20,049 nucleotides of DNA from Betaproteobacteria bacterium (GTDB lineage: Bacteria; Pseudomonadota; Gammaproteobacteria; Burkholderiales; SG8-39), in assembly GCA_007280315.1 (NCBI GenBank), contig QYQC01000135.1:1-20049 (forward strand), in the 5' to 3' direction. Below the pieces are notes generated by a model. That model was not told the origin of the DNA, did no database searches, and saw nothing but the letters and a program-made list of their open reading frames with translations. Numbering within the stretch: position 1 is the first letter of the stretch; every line of letters begins with the position of its first letter. This document shows, piece by piece, positions 13,311-20,049 of this stretch. The position numbers were made by a program, and so were the translations under genes.

Positions 13311-13778
13311 ATGTCGAACATTACCGTTACCGGTGAGAAGCTCATCGCACGCCCGATAGACGTGGTACAGACACAGTTCGTCGACTTTGCACACCACGAA
13401 CGGACCCGGGTGCACAGAGACCTCGAGGTGAAAGATGCTCGGCCGGTGGCGAATGGATTCCGCTTCACTGGCCGTCGCCGCGTCTTCGGCATGTTGCAGG
13501 TCGATGAGATCGAGGTTCTTCGACATCCCGACGGAAACTCGACGCTGCGCAGCTTGTCGGGTACGAACGTCGGACTCACCGTTGAGCAGACTTTCGAATC
13601 GAGGGGGCCAGAGAGCACGCTGGTGCGTCTTGAAGTCAACATGCCGGTGTCTGGATTTCTGGCGCTGCTCTCCCCGTTGGTGCGCGTCGGAATTCAGCGG
13701 GACTTGGCGATCGGCCTGGAGGAGGATCGCATCGACCTGGAGGAGCGCAGGTACACCAAATCGGAGGCCGCGCATTAG
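13311..13778 (+). CDS. SRPBCC (START-like) family protein
   Basis: This 155-residue cytosolic protein opens with ITVTGEKLIARPIDVVQTQFVDFAHHE, the strand-helix start of the polyketide-cyclase/START-like (SRPBCC) fold. A run of beta strands (FRFTGRRRVFGMLQVDEIEVL, TLVRLEVNMPVSG) and a long C-terminal helix (IQRDLAIGLEEDRIDLEE) complete it. Such proteins bind hydrophobic ligands in a helix-grip cavity; no catalytic residue can be assigned. GAGGAAA precedes the ATG, 22 nt after the thioredoxin-like gene. The precise family and role are not known. Confidence 0.7.
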   Translation: MSNITVTGEKLIARPIDVVQTQFVDFAHHERTRVHRDLEVKDARPVANGFRFTGRRRVFGMLQVDEIEVLRHPDGNSTLRSLSGTNVGLTVEQTFESRGPESTLVRLEVNMPVSGFLALLSPLVRVGIQRDLAIGLEEDRIDLEERRYTKSEAAH

Positions 13779-13865
13779 CCGGTAAGTACCGAACAAGAAA
13801 TCGGATTACGGCTTCAGACCCGGTGTGGCAGATGCGTGCAGGCTCCTGGGCGCGGGATTAGCGTT

Positions 13866-14354
13866 ATGAAAAAGTTCTGGCGCATTGCAGCGGTAGCTGT
13901 AGTACTCGTCTCCTTAACCCTCATTATCGGAGCACCCATGGGACTATTCAGCGGCACGCGGCCGGACAATCTGGGGGTGCGCGAGGGGCGCCTGGCGCCG
14001 CCCAAGCGCACACCCAACAACGTCAACAGCCAGATCGACCAGAATGCGGATCCGCAGCACTACATCGAGCCGCTGCGCTACGCCGGGAATGCGAACAAGG
14101 CCTGGGCGGCGTTGCGGCAAATCGTCGACGGCATGAAGAGCGCTACCGTGGTGAAAGCGGAGCCGAATTATCTCTACGCCGAATTCACCAGCAAGCTGAT
14201 GGGATTTGTCGACGACACCGAGTTCTACCTGGACGAGAAGGCCGGCGTGATCCACGCGCGTTCGGCGTCGCGTCTGGGCAATGGCGACCACGGCGTCAAC
14301 CGCGGGCGCATTGAATACATTCGGAAGAAACTCGCGCAGGCGCCGCTTCAGTAG
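13866..14354 (+). CDS. DUF1499-type protein with signal or anchor segment
   Basis: This 162-residue protein starts at the ATG at 13866 (MKKFWRIAAVAVVLVSLTLII), a Lys-led hydrophobic segment that is a signal peptide or membrane anchor; upstream in-frame codons would bury it. GVREGRLAPPKRTPNNVNSQ corresponds to the DUF1499 signature, normally ...P.SPNCVSS, with Asn in place of Cys. AWAALRQIVDGM, YLYAEFTSKLMGFVDDTEFYLD and IHARSASRLGNGDHGVNRGRIEYIR fit the rest of that family. The function is unknown; a periplasmic or membrane-surface location is likely. Its end overlaps the convergent LysR gene by 7 bp. Confidence 0.8.
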   Translation: MKKFWRIAAVAVVLVSLTLIIGAPMGLFSGTRPDNLGVREGRLAPPKRTPNNVNSQIDQNADPQHYIEPLRYAGNANKAWAALRQIVDGMKSATVVKAEPNYLYAEFTSKLMGFVDDTEFYLDEKAGVIHARSASRLGNGDHGVNRGRIEYIRKKLAQAPLQ

Positions 14355-15253
14355 CGCAGCAGCGCCGCGCGCACGTCCTGACGTTCCAGGCGCTTAAGAA
14401 ACCAGCGCAGCGCCTTGCCTTTCTCGCGCGAGCGCCAGGCGTAGTAGAGATTGCCTGCGGGTTTTATGTCCTCAACCTCTTTTGCAACCAGGCGCCTGGC
14501 CCTGATCAGCGGCGCCGCCGCGTGCGCCGGCAGGTAGCCGCAGCCCAAACCTGCAACCTGCGCCGCCACCTTGGATGCCAGGTCGGGGACGGTGAGCACG
14601 TCCTGGCCGGTGAGCAGCCCGACGGAGCGCGGCGGCAGGTTGCGCGAGCTGTCGCCGATGGCGACGGCACGGTGCGCCAGTATCTGTTCATGCCTGAGCG
14701 GATCGGGCAAGGCGGCGAGTGGATGCGTGGGCGCCACGGCGAACACAAAATCCTTGTAGCCGAGCATGCGAATGGCGTAGCCGCCGCCTGCCGGGACTTC
14801 GCCGGACACGCCCAATGCCAGCTCTGCACGTCCCGAAACCAACGCGTCCCAGGTGCCCGCGAGCACCTCGTGCGCGAGGCGTATGCGCGTTCCCGATTCT
14901 TCGGCGTAGAACGCCGCGATCAGCGGGAATAACTGCACCGCGGGAATCACGATGTCGAGCACAATGCGCAATTCCGTCTCCCAACCGGTGGCGACGCGCT
15001 TCACGCGACACTCGAGCTCACCCGCGGCACGCAACAAATGTCGCCCTTCCTGCATCAGTTCCCGGCCGGCGGGCGTCAGCCGCGCGCGGTGGCCGCTGCG
15101 ATCGAACAGAAGAACGTCCAGATCCTGTTCCAGTTTCTGCACCGTATAGGTGAGGGCCGAGGGCACGCGGTGCAACTCCGCCGCCGCGCCGGCAAAAGTG
15201 CCCTGGCGCTCGATCGCGTCCATCACCAGTAATGCTTCCAGAGTCAGTTTCAT
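14348..15253 (-). CDS. LysR family transcriptional regulator
   Basis: This is a 301-residue LTTR. The N-terminal winged HTH is clear: LEALLVMDAIERQGTFAGAAAELHRVPSALTYTVQKLEQDLDVLLFDRSGHRARLTPAG. A periplasmic-binding-protein-like effector domain follows from about residue 90. It is transcribed divergently from the pirin-doxX pair, with 127 bp between the starts, the usual arrangement for a LysR regulator controlling its neighbour. That gap holds inverted repeats that could be its sites. The effector is unknown. The ATG at 15253 gives the standard LTTR N-terminus. Confidence 0.93.
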   Translation of the reverse strand: MKLTLEALLVMDAIERQGTFAGAAAELHRVPSALTYTVQKLEQDLDVLLFDRSGHRARLTPAGRELMQEGRHLLRAAGELECRVKRVATGWETELRIVLDIVIPAVQLFPLIAAFYAEESGTRIRLAHEVLAGTWDALVSGRAELALGVSGEVPAGGGYAIRMLGYKDFVFAVAPTHPLAALPDPLRHEQILAHRAVAIGDSSRNLPPRSVGLLTGQDVLTVPDLASKVAAQVAGLGCGYLPAHAAAPLIRARRLVAKEVEDIKPAGNLYYAWRSREKGKALRWFLKRLERQDVRAALLRY

Positions 15254-15278
15254 GTCTTGGATTGATGTTCAGGAAATT

Positions 15279-15357
15279 TGATGTATCTTATGAAAATTAT
15301 CCGATTTCATTCGAATTCTGGATAGTCTACCATCCAAAGCGTAGGTTCAATACATCA
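15279..15357. promoter_or_regulatory. Candidate LysR sites between lysR and pirin
   Basis: TGATGTAT (15279-15286) is repeated inverted as ATACATCA (15350-15357). TTGATGT occurs twice directly (15262-15268 and 15278-15284, 16-bp period). Between the arms lies TGGAT-N8-ATCCA (15319-15336). A tetrameric LTTR could bridge such spaced sites. None is an exact T-N11-A box, so the assignment is tentative. Confidence 0.4.
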
Positions 15358-15380
15358 GAATTAACAGAAGGGAGAATGGC

Positions 15381-16079
15381 ATGTTACAGGTTCGCAAGGG
15401 CAGTGAACGCGGTTACGCCGATCACGGCTGGCTGAAGTCGTTCCACACGTTTTCGTTCGCCGATTACCACGACCCCGAGCATATGGGATTCGGCAGCCTG
15501 CGCGTGATCAACGAGGACCGTATTCTCCCCGGCAGCGGCTTCGGCACCCACGGGCACCGCGACATGGAAATCATCAGCTATGTGCTCGAAGGTGCGCTGG
15601 CGCACGAGGACAACATGGGTAACGGCTCCAGCATCGTGCCCGGGGACGTGCAGCGCATGAGCGCGGGGAAGGGCGTGCTGCATTCGGAATACAACCATTC
15701 CAAGGACGGCGCCACGCACTTCCTGCAGATCTGGATCGAGCCCAATGTCACCGGCATTCGTCCGAGCTACGAACAGAAGCATTTTGACGCCGCGGCCAGG
15801 CGCGGGCGCCTGCGGCTGATCGCCTCGGGCGATGCGCGCGACGGTTCGGTGTTGATCCACCAGGATGCGTCGGTCTACGCGGCCTTGCTGGATGGAACGG
15901 AACGCATCACCCATGTGCTCGCGCCGGCGCGAAAAGCGTATGTGCATGTGGCACGTGGAAAGGTGACGGTGAACGGACAGGCGCTGCAGGCGGGCGACGC
16001 GCTCAAGGCAAGCGGCGTGGCTGAAATAGCGCTTGCAAACGGTGAGCAGGCTGAAGTGATCCTGTTCGATTTAAATTGA
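15381..16079 (+). CDS. Pirin family protein (YhhW-like)
   Basis: This is a 232-residue bicupin. The metal ligands His57, His59 (GTHGHRDMEIISYVLEG), His101 and Glu103 (VLHSEYN) fall at the same numbers as in E. coli YhhW, which has quercetin 2,3-dioxygenase activity in vitro. PGDVQRMSAGKGVLHSEYN and THFLQIWIEP are also diagnostic. It is cytosolic. The ATG at 15381 follows AAGGGAG. It is the first gene of a pirin-doxX pair, divergent from LysR. The in vivo substrate of pirins is generally unresolved; a stress or redox role is likely. Confidence 0.93.
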   Translation: MLQVRKGSERGYADHGWLKSFHTFSFADYHDPEHMGFGSLRVINEDRILPGSGFGTHGHRDMEIISYVLEGALAHEDNMGNGSSIVPGDVQRMSAGKGVLHSEYNHSKDGATHFLQIWIEPNVTGIRPSYEQKHFDAAARRGRLRLIASGDARDGSVLIHQDASVYAALLDGTERITHVLAPARKAYVHVARGKVTVNGQALQAGDALKASGVAEIALANGEQAEVILFDLN

Positions 16080-16100
16080 GCAACGACAAGGAAACGAAAG

Positions 16101-16544
16101 ATGAATACGAACGTGCAATACACCACCGGTCGCGACAGCGTCCTGACCGATAGCGCAGCCCTGGTAGGCCGCATACTTGTGGCGCTGATTTTTATCATTT
16201 CCGGCTACGGCAAGATCGCCGGATATGCAGGCACGGCGGGCTACATGGCGGGCAAGGGGTTGCCACTGGTTGACGTATTGCTGCCGCTCACCATTTTGAT
16301 CGAACTGGGCGGCGGCCTGCTCATAGCAATAGGCTGGAAAGTGCGCTGGACTGCGGCGGTGATGTTTCTGTTCCTGATCCCGGTCACGCTGGTGTTCCAC
16401 AACCCAGCCGGCCTCGCTGCAGCCGAAGCGCAACAGCAGATGATCGAACTGCTGAAGAATCTGTCGATCATGGGAGGCCTGCTGGGTCTGTTCGCGTTCG
16501 GTCCGGGCCGCTTCGGCGTTGACGCAAGGAACAAGCGCGCATAG
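16101..16544 (+). CDS. DoxX family membrane protein
   Basis: This 147-residue protein has four hydrophobic segments. LVGRILVALIFIISGYGKIAGY is the DoxX N-terminal signature, then LPLTILIELGGGLLIAIGW and AAVMFLFLIPVTLVFHNP follow. It sits in the inner membrane. DoxX proteins are often paired with pirin or GST-like genes and linked to redox stress, though the molecular role is not settled. It begins 21 nt after the pirin stop, with AAGGAAA as ribosome site, so it is co-transcribed with pirin. Confidence 0.9.
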   Translation: MNTNVQYTTGRDSVLTDSAALVGRILVALIFIISGYGKIAGYAGTAGYMAGKGLPLVDVLLPLTILIELGGGLLIAIGWKVRWTAAVMFLFLIPVTLVFHNPAGLAAAEAQQQMIELLKNLSIMGGLLGLFAFGPGRFGVDARNKRA

Positions 16545-16565
16545 CCGGGGAAGCCGGATGGGAAT

Positions 16566-16588
16566 CTTGCCGCGAGGACTGTGGCAAG
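16566..16588 (+). terminator. Hairpin after doxX, possible weak terminator
   Basis: CTTGCCGC (16566-16573) pairs with GTGGCAAG (16581-16588) over 8 bp including one G-T, with a 7-nt loop. No T run follows, so it may only mark the 3' end of the pirin-doxX mRNA. Confidence 0.3.
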
Positions 16589-16698
16589 CCGCCTCCGGCC
16601 CGTCCGCTTTGCAGAGCAAAATACGCTAGTATTTGAGCTCGACCGCGAACCGCCTAGTGCGAACAATGCGGCAAACCATATATCCAGGAGGCCACACC

Positions 16699-17373
16699 AT
16701 GAAGCTCTATTACCACCCCGCATCGACCACCTGCCGTCCGATCATGCTGTTCGCGGCAGAGAGCGGAATTGAAATCGAGTACCAGCTCGTCGATTTGTTC
16801 ACTGGCGAGCATATGCAGCCGCCGTATGCCGAGATCAATCCCAACAAGCTGGTTCCGCTCCTGGAGGACGGCGATTTCCGCCTGACCGAAAGTGCGGCAA
16901 TCCTTAAGTACCTCGCGGAAAAGACCGGCTCGGCTGCCTATCCGAAGGAGTTGCGCGCGAGGGCGCGGGTCAACGAAATGATGGACTGGATCAACACGCA
17001 GCTGTGCCGCGATCTTGCCTATGGCCTGGTCTACCCGCAAATGTTGCCTAACCACAAGCGGCCGGATACCGCGGTACAGCAGGCGACGGTTGCATGGGGA
17101 CAGGAGCGCGCCAGGAACTGGATGAAGGTGCTGGATCAGAAGCTGATCGGCTCCGGCAACGCCTATCTGTGCGGCGACATGATTTCCATCGCCGACTACC
17201 AGGGCGCTGCCTTCGTCGCGCTTGCGGAATCGATCCGCTCCGATCTGTCGGCCTACCCCAACGTAAAGCGCTGGCTCGGCGGCATGAAGGCGCTGAAGAG
17301 CTGGAAAAAGGTAAACGAGGCGATAGACGGCTTCGCCGCGTCGATGAAGGACGTCCCGTTCCAGGCCGTGTGA
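16699..17373 (+). CDS. Glutathione S-transferase family protein
   Basis: From the ATG at 16699, with AGGAGG just upstream, the protein has 224 residues. The N-terminal thioredoxin-like domain shows MKLYYHPASTTCRPIMLF, NPNKLVPLLED and FRLTESAAILKYLAEK; the Glu-Ser pair binds the gamma-glutamyl part of glutathione. Ser9, Thr10/11 or Cys12 are candidates for the activating residue. The C-terminal helical domain holds the N-capping Asp motif ISIADYQGA. It conjugates glutathione to electrophiles in the cytosol, or a related reaction; the substrate is unknown. It is followed by the VOC and Kef-type genes on the same strand. Confidence 0.92.
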   Translation: MKLYYHPASTTCRPIMLFAAESGIEIEYQLVDLFTGEHMQPPYAEINPNKLVPLLEDGDFRLTESAAILKYLAEKTGSAAYPKELRARARVNEMMDWINTQLCRDLAYGLVYPQMLPNHKRPDTAVQQATVAWGQERARNWMKVLDQKLIGSGNAYLCGDMISIADYQGAAFVALAESIRSDLSAYPNVKRWLGGMKALKSWKKVNEAIDGFAASMKDVPFQAV

Positions 17374-17408
17374 TCGCGAGTGTTGGCGCCTATCGAGGGG
17401 AGTCGGTC

Positions 17409-17912
17409 ATGATCAGGAAACTGCATCACAACGCCTATCGCTGCCGCGATTCGGAGAAGACGCGGCAGTTCTACGAGGATTTTCTCGGTCTGCGCCTGGC
17501 CGGTACACTCGAGATCAAGGAGTCGAAAAGCGGACGCAAGACCGATACGCTGCATACGTTTTACGAACTCGACGACGGCTCCTATCTCGCCTTCTTCGAG
17601 GCGCCGGATATGGCGTTCGAATTCAAACGGCAGCACGATTACGACCTGCATATCGCCCTCGAAGTCGAGATGCCCGTGCTGACGCAGATGATGGCGAAGG
17701 GAAAGGCGGCGGGGATCGAAACCCGCGGCATTTCCGACCACGGCTTCATACACTCGATCTACTTTCGCGATCCGAACGGTTACGTCATCGAGTTGACGGC
17801 TAAGACGCCCGACCATGACCGCGAAATGGATCCGGCGACCAATGGCGCGCGAGCCAAACTCGACACCTGGACGCTGGCCAAACCAAAGCACACCGCGGCG
17901 CCGATAACCTGA
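17409..17912 (+). CDS. VOC superfamily (glyoxalase/dioxygenase fold) protein
   Basis: This is a 167-residue protein; the ATG at 17409 is preceded by GAGGGGAG, and the longer open frame reaching back into the GST gene is shadow. Two beta-alpha-beta-beta-beta modules are seen: IRKLHHNAYRCRDSEKTRQFYEDFLGL, then LAFFEAP, DLHIALEV and FRDPNGYVIELT. His7, Glu64, His81 and Glu128 are in the places of the usual metal ligands. It is a metal enzyme of the glyoxalase, epimerase, dioxygenase or fosfomycin-resistance type; which one cannot be decided. It is probably in one transcript with the GST gene 35 nt upstream. Confidence 0.87.
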   Translation: MIRKLHHNAYRCRDSEKTRQFYEDFLGLRLAGTLEIKESKSGRKTDTLHTFYELDDGSYLAFFEAPDMAFEFKRQHDYDLHIALEVEMPVLTQMMAKGKAAGIETRGISDHGFIHSIYFRDPNGYVIELTAKTPDHDREMDPATNGARAKLDTWTLAKPKHTAAPIT

Positions 17913-17923
17913 TTCGAAGTGCC

Positions 17924-17943
17924 AGGCGCGGCCGGCGCCTTTT
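17924..17943 (+). terminator. Candidate terminator after the VOC gene
   Basis: AGGCGC (17924-17929), a 5-nt loop and GCGCCT (17935-17940) form a GC-rich 6-bp stem whose 3' side runs into TTTT at 17940-17943. It lies 12 bases after the stop. The T run is short, so termination may be partial. Confidence 0.5.
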
Positions 17944-17983
17944 CATATCGGCCGCGATTCCCGCCGGTGCGGTAAATTCAATT

Positions 17984-18010
17984 CGTACGCTCCCGGCGCC
18001 GGACCGTACG
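17984..18010. promoter_or_regulatory. Nested palindrome before the Kef-type gene
   Basis: CGTACG (17984-17989) is repeated at 18005-18010, flanking the perfect palindrome CCGGCGCCGG (17993-18002). A TAAATT (17973-17978) just upstream could be a -10, which would put the palindrome at the start of the mRNA. It could be an operator or a 5' hairpin; no -35 is evident. Confidence 0.4.
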
Positions 18011-18034
18011 TTCCAACCCCTATAGAGGACCACC

Positions 18035-19852
18035 ATGCATCTGCTTGAACAGGCCGCAATCTTCCTGCTGACCGCGGTACTGCTGGTGCCGCTGTTCCGG
18101 CGGCTGAAGCTCGGCGCGGTGCTTGGCTATCTTGCCTCCGGCATGGTCATCGGTCCGTGGGGCATGGGCCTCGTCGGCGAAGTGGAAGCGACCATGAATT
18201 TCGCCGAATTCGGCGTGGTGCTGCTGCTGTTTTTGATCGGCCTGGAACTGCAGCCGAGCCGGTTGTGGGTGCTGCGCCGGCCGGTATTCGGCCTGGGCGG
18301 CGCGCAGGTGGCAGTGACTACGCTGGTGCTGCTCGCCGCGTGTCTGGCGTTCGGGATGGACTGGCGTGCCGCACTGGTGGTCGGCTTCGGCCTGGCCATG
18401 TCCTCGACGGCGCTGGTGATCTCCTCGCTCGCCGAACGCGGACAGCTGGGCGAGCGCCACGGGCGCAATGCCTTCGCGGTGTTGTTGTTCCAGGACCTGT
18501 CGGTGATCCCGATGCTGGCGTTGCTGCCGCTGCTGGCGATGGGCGCGGCGCACGCCGGAACCAACTGGATGGCCGCGCTCAAGGGCGTGGCCGTGATCGC
18601 AGTAGTCGTCGCCGGCAGCCGTCTGGTGGTGCGCCCGCTGCTCAAGCGCGCCGCACGCTACGGCGGTCGAGAAGTGTTTACCGCGGCAGCGTTGTTGCTG
18701 GTGATCGGCGCGGCATTGATCATGGAGAAAATCGGCCTGTCGATGTCGCTCGGCGCGTTTCTCGCCGGAGTGCTGCTTGCCGATTCGGAGTTCCGCCACG
18801 AACTCGAGGCGGACATCGAGCCGTTCAAGGGCCTGCTGCTTGGTTTGTTTTTCATCGCCGTGGGCATGAGCGCGAATCTCGATCTGGCGTGGCAGCAGCC
18901 TGCAGCGGTATTCGGACTGGCGCTGGGTCTGATGGCGGTGAAGTTCATCCTGCTCTATGCGATCGCGCGCGCCGGCGGGTCGCCAAATGAAACGGCGCAG
19001 CGGCTGGCCGCCGCGCTTGCGCAAGGGGGCGAGTTTGCGTTCGTGCTGTTCGCCGCCGCGGCGGGCCTGGGCGTATTCGCAGCCGAGACCGCGCAGCTGC
19101 TGGTGATGGTGGTGACGCTGTCGATGCTGCTGGCGCCGCCGTTCTTCGCGCTGCACGAGCGCTTGCTCGTGCGCTGGCTGGCGCGGCGCGCACCGCCTGA
19201 GTACGACAGCATAGATGGACCGGGTAACCCGGTGATCATTGCCGGCTACGGCCGTTTCGGCCAGATCGTGTCGCGTGTGCTGCGCATGTGCGGTCTGCCG
19301 TTTACGGCGTTGGAGGCAAGCTATCAGCAGGTGGATTTCGTGCGCCGCTTCGGCAGCAACAAGGTCTACTACGGCGACGCGTCCAGACTCGAACTGCTTC
19401 ACGCGGCCAAGGCGGGCGAGGCCAGGCTGTTTGTCCTGGCGATCGATGATGTCGAGGCCTCGGTCAAGACCGCGACGGTCGTGCGCAGGCATTTCCCCGA
19501 GCTGACCATCCTTGCGCGCGCACGCAATCGGGTGCATTACTTCCGCCTGCGCGATCTTGGCGTCAAGGCGATATATCGCGAGACATTTCCGGCGAGCCTC
19601 GATGTTGCGCAGCAGGCGCTGCTGCAGCTCGGAGTTGGCGCCAGAGCGAGCGAGCACGCGATCGCGTTGTTCCGCAAGCACGACGAGGACCAACTCGAGG
19701 CGCAGTATGCGGTGAAGCACGACGAGGCGAAGCTGATTCAGACGGCAAAGGAGGCGGCGGAGCAATTGCGCGGGCTGTTCGAGGCGGACAGCGCCGGGCC
19801 GCTGGCCGATTTTCCGCGTGGGTCTGCCAACGGTAAGCCGCAAAACGCCTGA
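18035..19852 (+). CDS. kefB: KefB-like glutathione-gated K+/H+ antiporter
   Basis: This 605-residue CPA2 antiporter is the length of E. coli KefB/KefC. Residues 1-380 hold about 12 membrane segments, with LFQDLSVIPM (Asp154) in the transport core. The cytoplasmic loop SEFRHELEADIEPFKGLLLG (251-270) matches the Kef regulatory loop, and LAQGGEFAFVLF matches KefB. A C-terminal RCK/TrkA-N domain starts at VIIAGYGRFGQIV (about 400) and contains VYYGDASRLELL and ILARARNRV. Kef systems are held shut by glutathione and opened by glutathione adducts of electrophiles, which acidifies the cell and protects it. No KefF or KefG partner is adjacent. The GST and VOC genes directly upstream fit an electrophile-defence role. 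Ribosome site AGAGGA. Confidence 0.92.
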   Translation: MHLLEQAAIFLLTAVLLVPLFRRLKLGAVLGYLASGMVIGPWGMGLVGEVEATMNFAEFGVVLLLFLIGLELQPSRLWVLRRPVFGLGGAQVAVTTLVLLAACLAFGMDWRAALVVGFGLAMSSTALVISSLAERGQLGERHGRNAFAVLLFQDLSVIPMLALLPLLAMGAAHAGTNWMAALKGVAVIAVVVAGSRLVVRPLLKRAARYGGREVFTAAALLLVIGAALIMEKIGLSMSLGAFLAGVLLADSEFRHELEADIEPFKGLLLGLFFIAVGMSANLDLAWQQPAAVFGLALGLMAVKFILLYAIARAGGSPNETAQRLAAALAQGGEFAFVLFAAAAGLGVFAAETAQLLVMVVTLSMLLAPPFFALHERLLVRWLARRAPPEYDSIDGPGNPVIIAGYGRFGQIVSRVLRMCGLPFTALEASYQQVDFVRRFGSNKVYYGDASRLELLHAAKAGEARLFVLAIDDVEASVKTATVVRRHFPELTILARARNRVHYFRLRDLGVKAIYRETFPASLDVAQQALLQLGVGARASEHAIALFRKHDEDQLEAQYAVKHDEAKLIQTAKEAAEQLRGLFEADSAGPLADFPRGSANGKPQNA

Positions 19853-19894
19853 CGCGCGCGCGGCTGTTTTTGCCGGATTGGAGTCCTTTGCCTT

Positions 19895-19900
19895 TAGAAT
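19895..19900 (+). promoter_or_regulatory. -10 box close to the last ORF
   Basis: TAGAAT ends six bases before the ATG at 19907, so transcription could begin at the ATG itself and give a leaderless mRNA. No Shine-Dalgarno is visible. The best -35 is TTGCCG with a long 19-nt spacer. Confidence 0.35.
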
Positions 19901-19906
19901 GTCGGT

Positions 19907-20049
19907 ATGAAAACGATGGTCATCCTGATCTCCGGCCGCGGCAGCAATATGCAGGCACTGGTCGAGGCGGGCCTGCCGGTGTTTGTGGACAAGCCGATGG
20001 CGATCAATCTGCCCGACCTGCGCCAGTTCATCCGCTGGCATCGCGAGAC
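19907..20049 (+). CDS. Cut ORF: PurN-like start joined to Gfo/Idh/MocA-like sequence
   Basis: The frame is open from the ATG at 19907 to the window end (47 codons). The first ~20 residues, MKTMVILISGRGSNMQALVEA, are the N-terminus of phosphoribosylglycinamide formyltransferase (PurN, GAR transformylase). The continuation, GLPVFVDKPMAINLPDLRQF, does not fit PurN, where a second beta strand of the type IAAVISNRPDA is expected. It strongly resembles the (E/D)KP segment of Gfo/Idh/MocA NAD(P)-dependent oxidoreductases, which normally lies about 90 residues into such proteins. It is either an assembly or recombination chimera near a sequence end, or a real but odd gene. Product left open. Confidence 0.6.
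   Translation, partial: MKTMVILISGRGSNMQALVEAGLPVFVDKPMAINLPDLRQFIRWHRE

Noticed and set aside
17409..17912. VOC protein as the methylmalonyl-CoA epimerase partner of the mutase
   Set aside because: Epimerases are VOC proteins, but this gene is 8 kb away, next to GST and Kef genes, and the mutase appears not to use a carboxylated substrate.
18020..20041. Minus-strand ORF of 673 codons, the longest in the window
   Set aside because: It is antisense to the KefB-like gene and is a Gln/His/Arg-rich shadow caused by high G+C in the third position.

Overview
The window (about 20 kb, G+C-rich, compact, both strands coding) looks like chromosomal DNA of a betaproteobacterium of the Burkholderiales/Rhodocyclales/Nitrosomonadales kind. 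The reasons are a PHA-granule phasin with a TGCA-type promoter palindrome, a GluQ-type tRNA(Asp) modification enzyme, a PAS-GGDEF cyclase, a KefB-like antiporter and the general codon style. This assignment is an inference from gene types. There is no rRNA, tRNA, CRISPR array, transposase or phage gene. Both ends cut genes.

Layout. 1-708 (-): N-terminal half of an FprA/adrenodoxin-reductase-type ferredoxin-NADP+ reductase, open at the left edge. 961-1503 (-): phasin with a strong promoter and tandem terminator hairpins. 1504-1928: gene-free, partly AT-rich. 1929-4832: a DMT/EamA transporter converging on a small lipoprotein and a membrane-bound PAS-GGDEF diguanylate cyclase. 5140-10188 (+): a tight operon of TetR regulator, B12-binding small mutase subunit, large acyl-CoA mutase subunit, hotdog thioesterase, MeaB-like GTPase and a second EamA transporter. 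10235-10804 (+): hypothetical membrane-anchored protein. 10910-11950 (-): glutamyl-Q tRNA(Asp) synthetase carrying two in-frame palindromic repeats. 12045-14354 (+): alpha/beta hydrolase, thioredoxin-like protein, SRPBCC protein and DUF1499-type protein. 14348-15253 (-) and 15381-16544 (+): LysR regulator divergent from pirin and DoxX. 16699-19852 (+): glutathione transferase, VOC/glyoxalase-fold protein and KefB-like glutathione-gated antiporter, a plausible electrophile-defence neighbourhood. 19907-20049 (+): a cut ORF that starts like PurN and continues like a Gfo/Idh/MocA oxidoreductase.

The most interesting parts are two. First, the coenzyme-B12 acyl-CoA mutase operon: the large subunit has Leu and Ala where methylmalonyl-CoA mutase has its substrate-carboxylate-binding Tyr and Arg, and the FDLPT stretch near the active site is replaced. 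It is therefore probably not a methylmalonyl-, isobutyryl- or 2-hydroxyisobutyryl-CoA mutase, and its substrate is open. It sits behind a TetR gene with a near-ideal promoter/operator and a 12-codon relay ORF with ATGA overlaps at both ends. Second, gluQ: two copies of a 47-bp palindromic repeat (one mismatch) lie in frame inside the zinc-binding loop, so the enzyme carries an insertion of about 50 residues, analogous to the Rickettsia palindromic elements found within proteins.

All homology statements come from reading the translations and from remembered family sequences. No database search was run.
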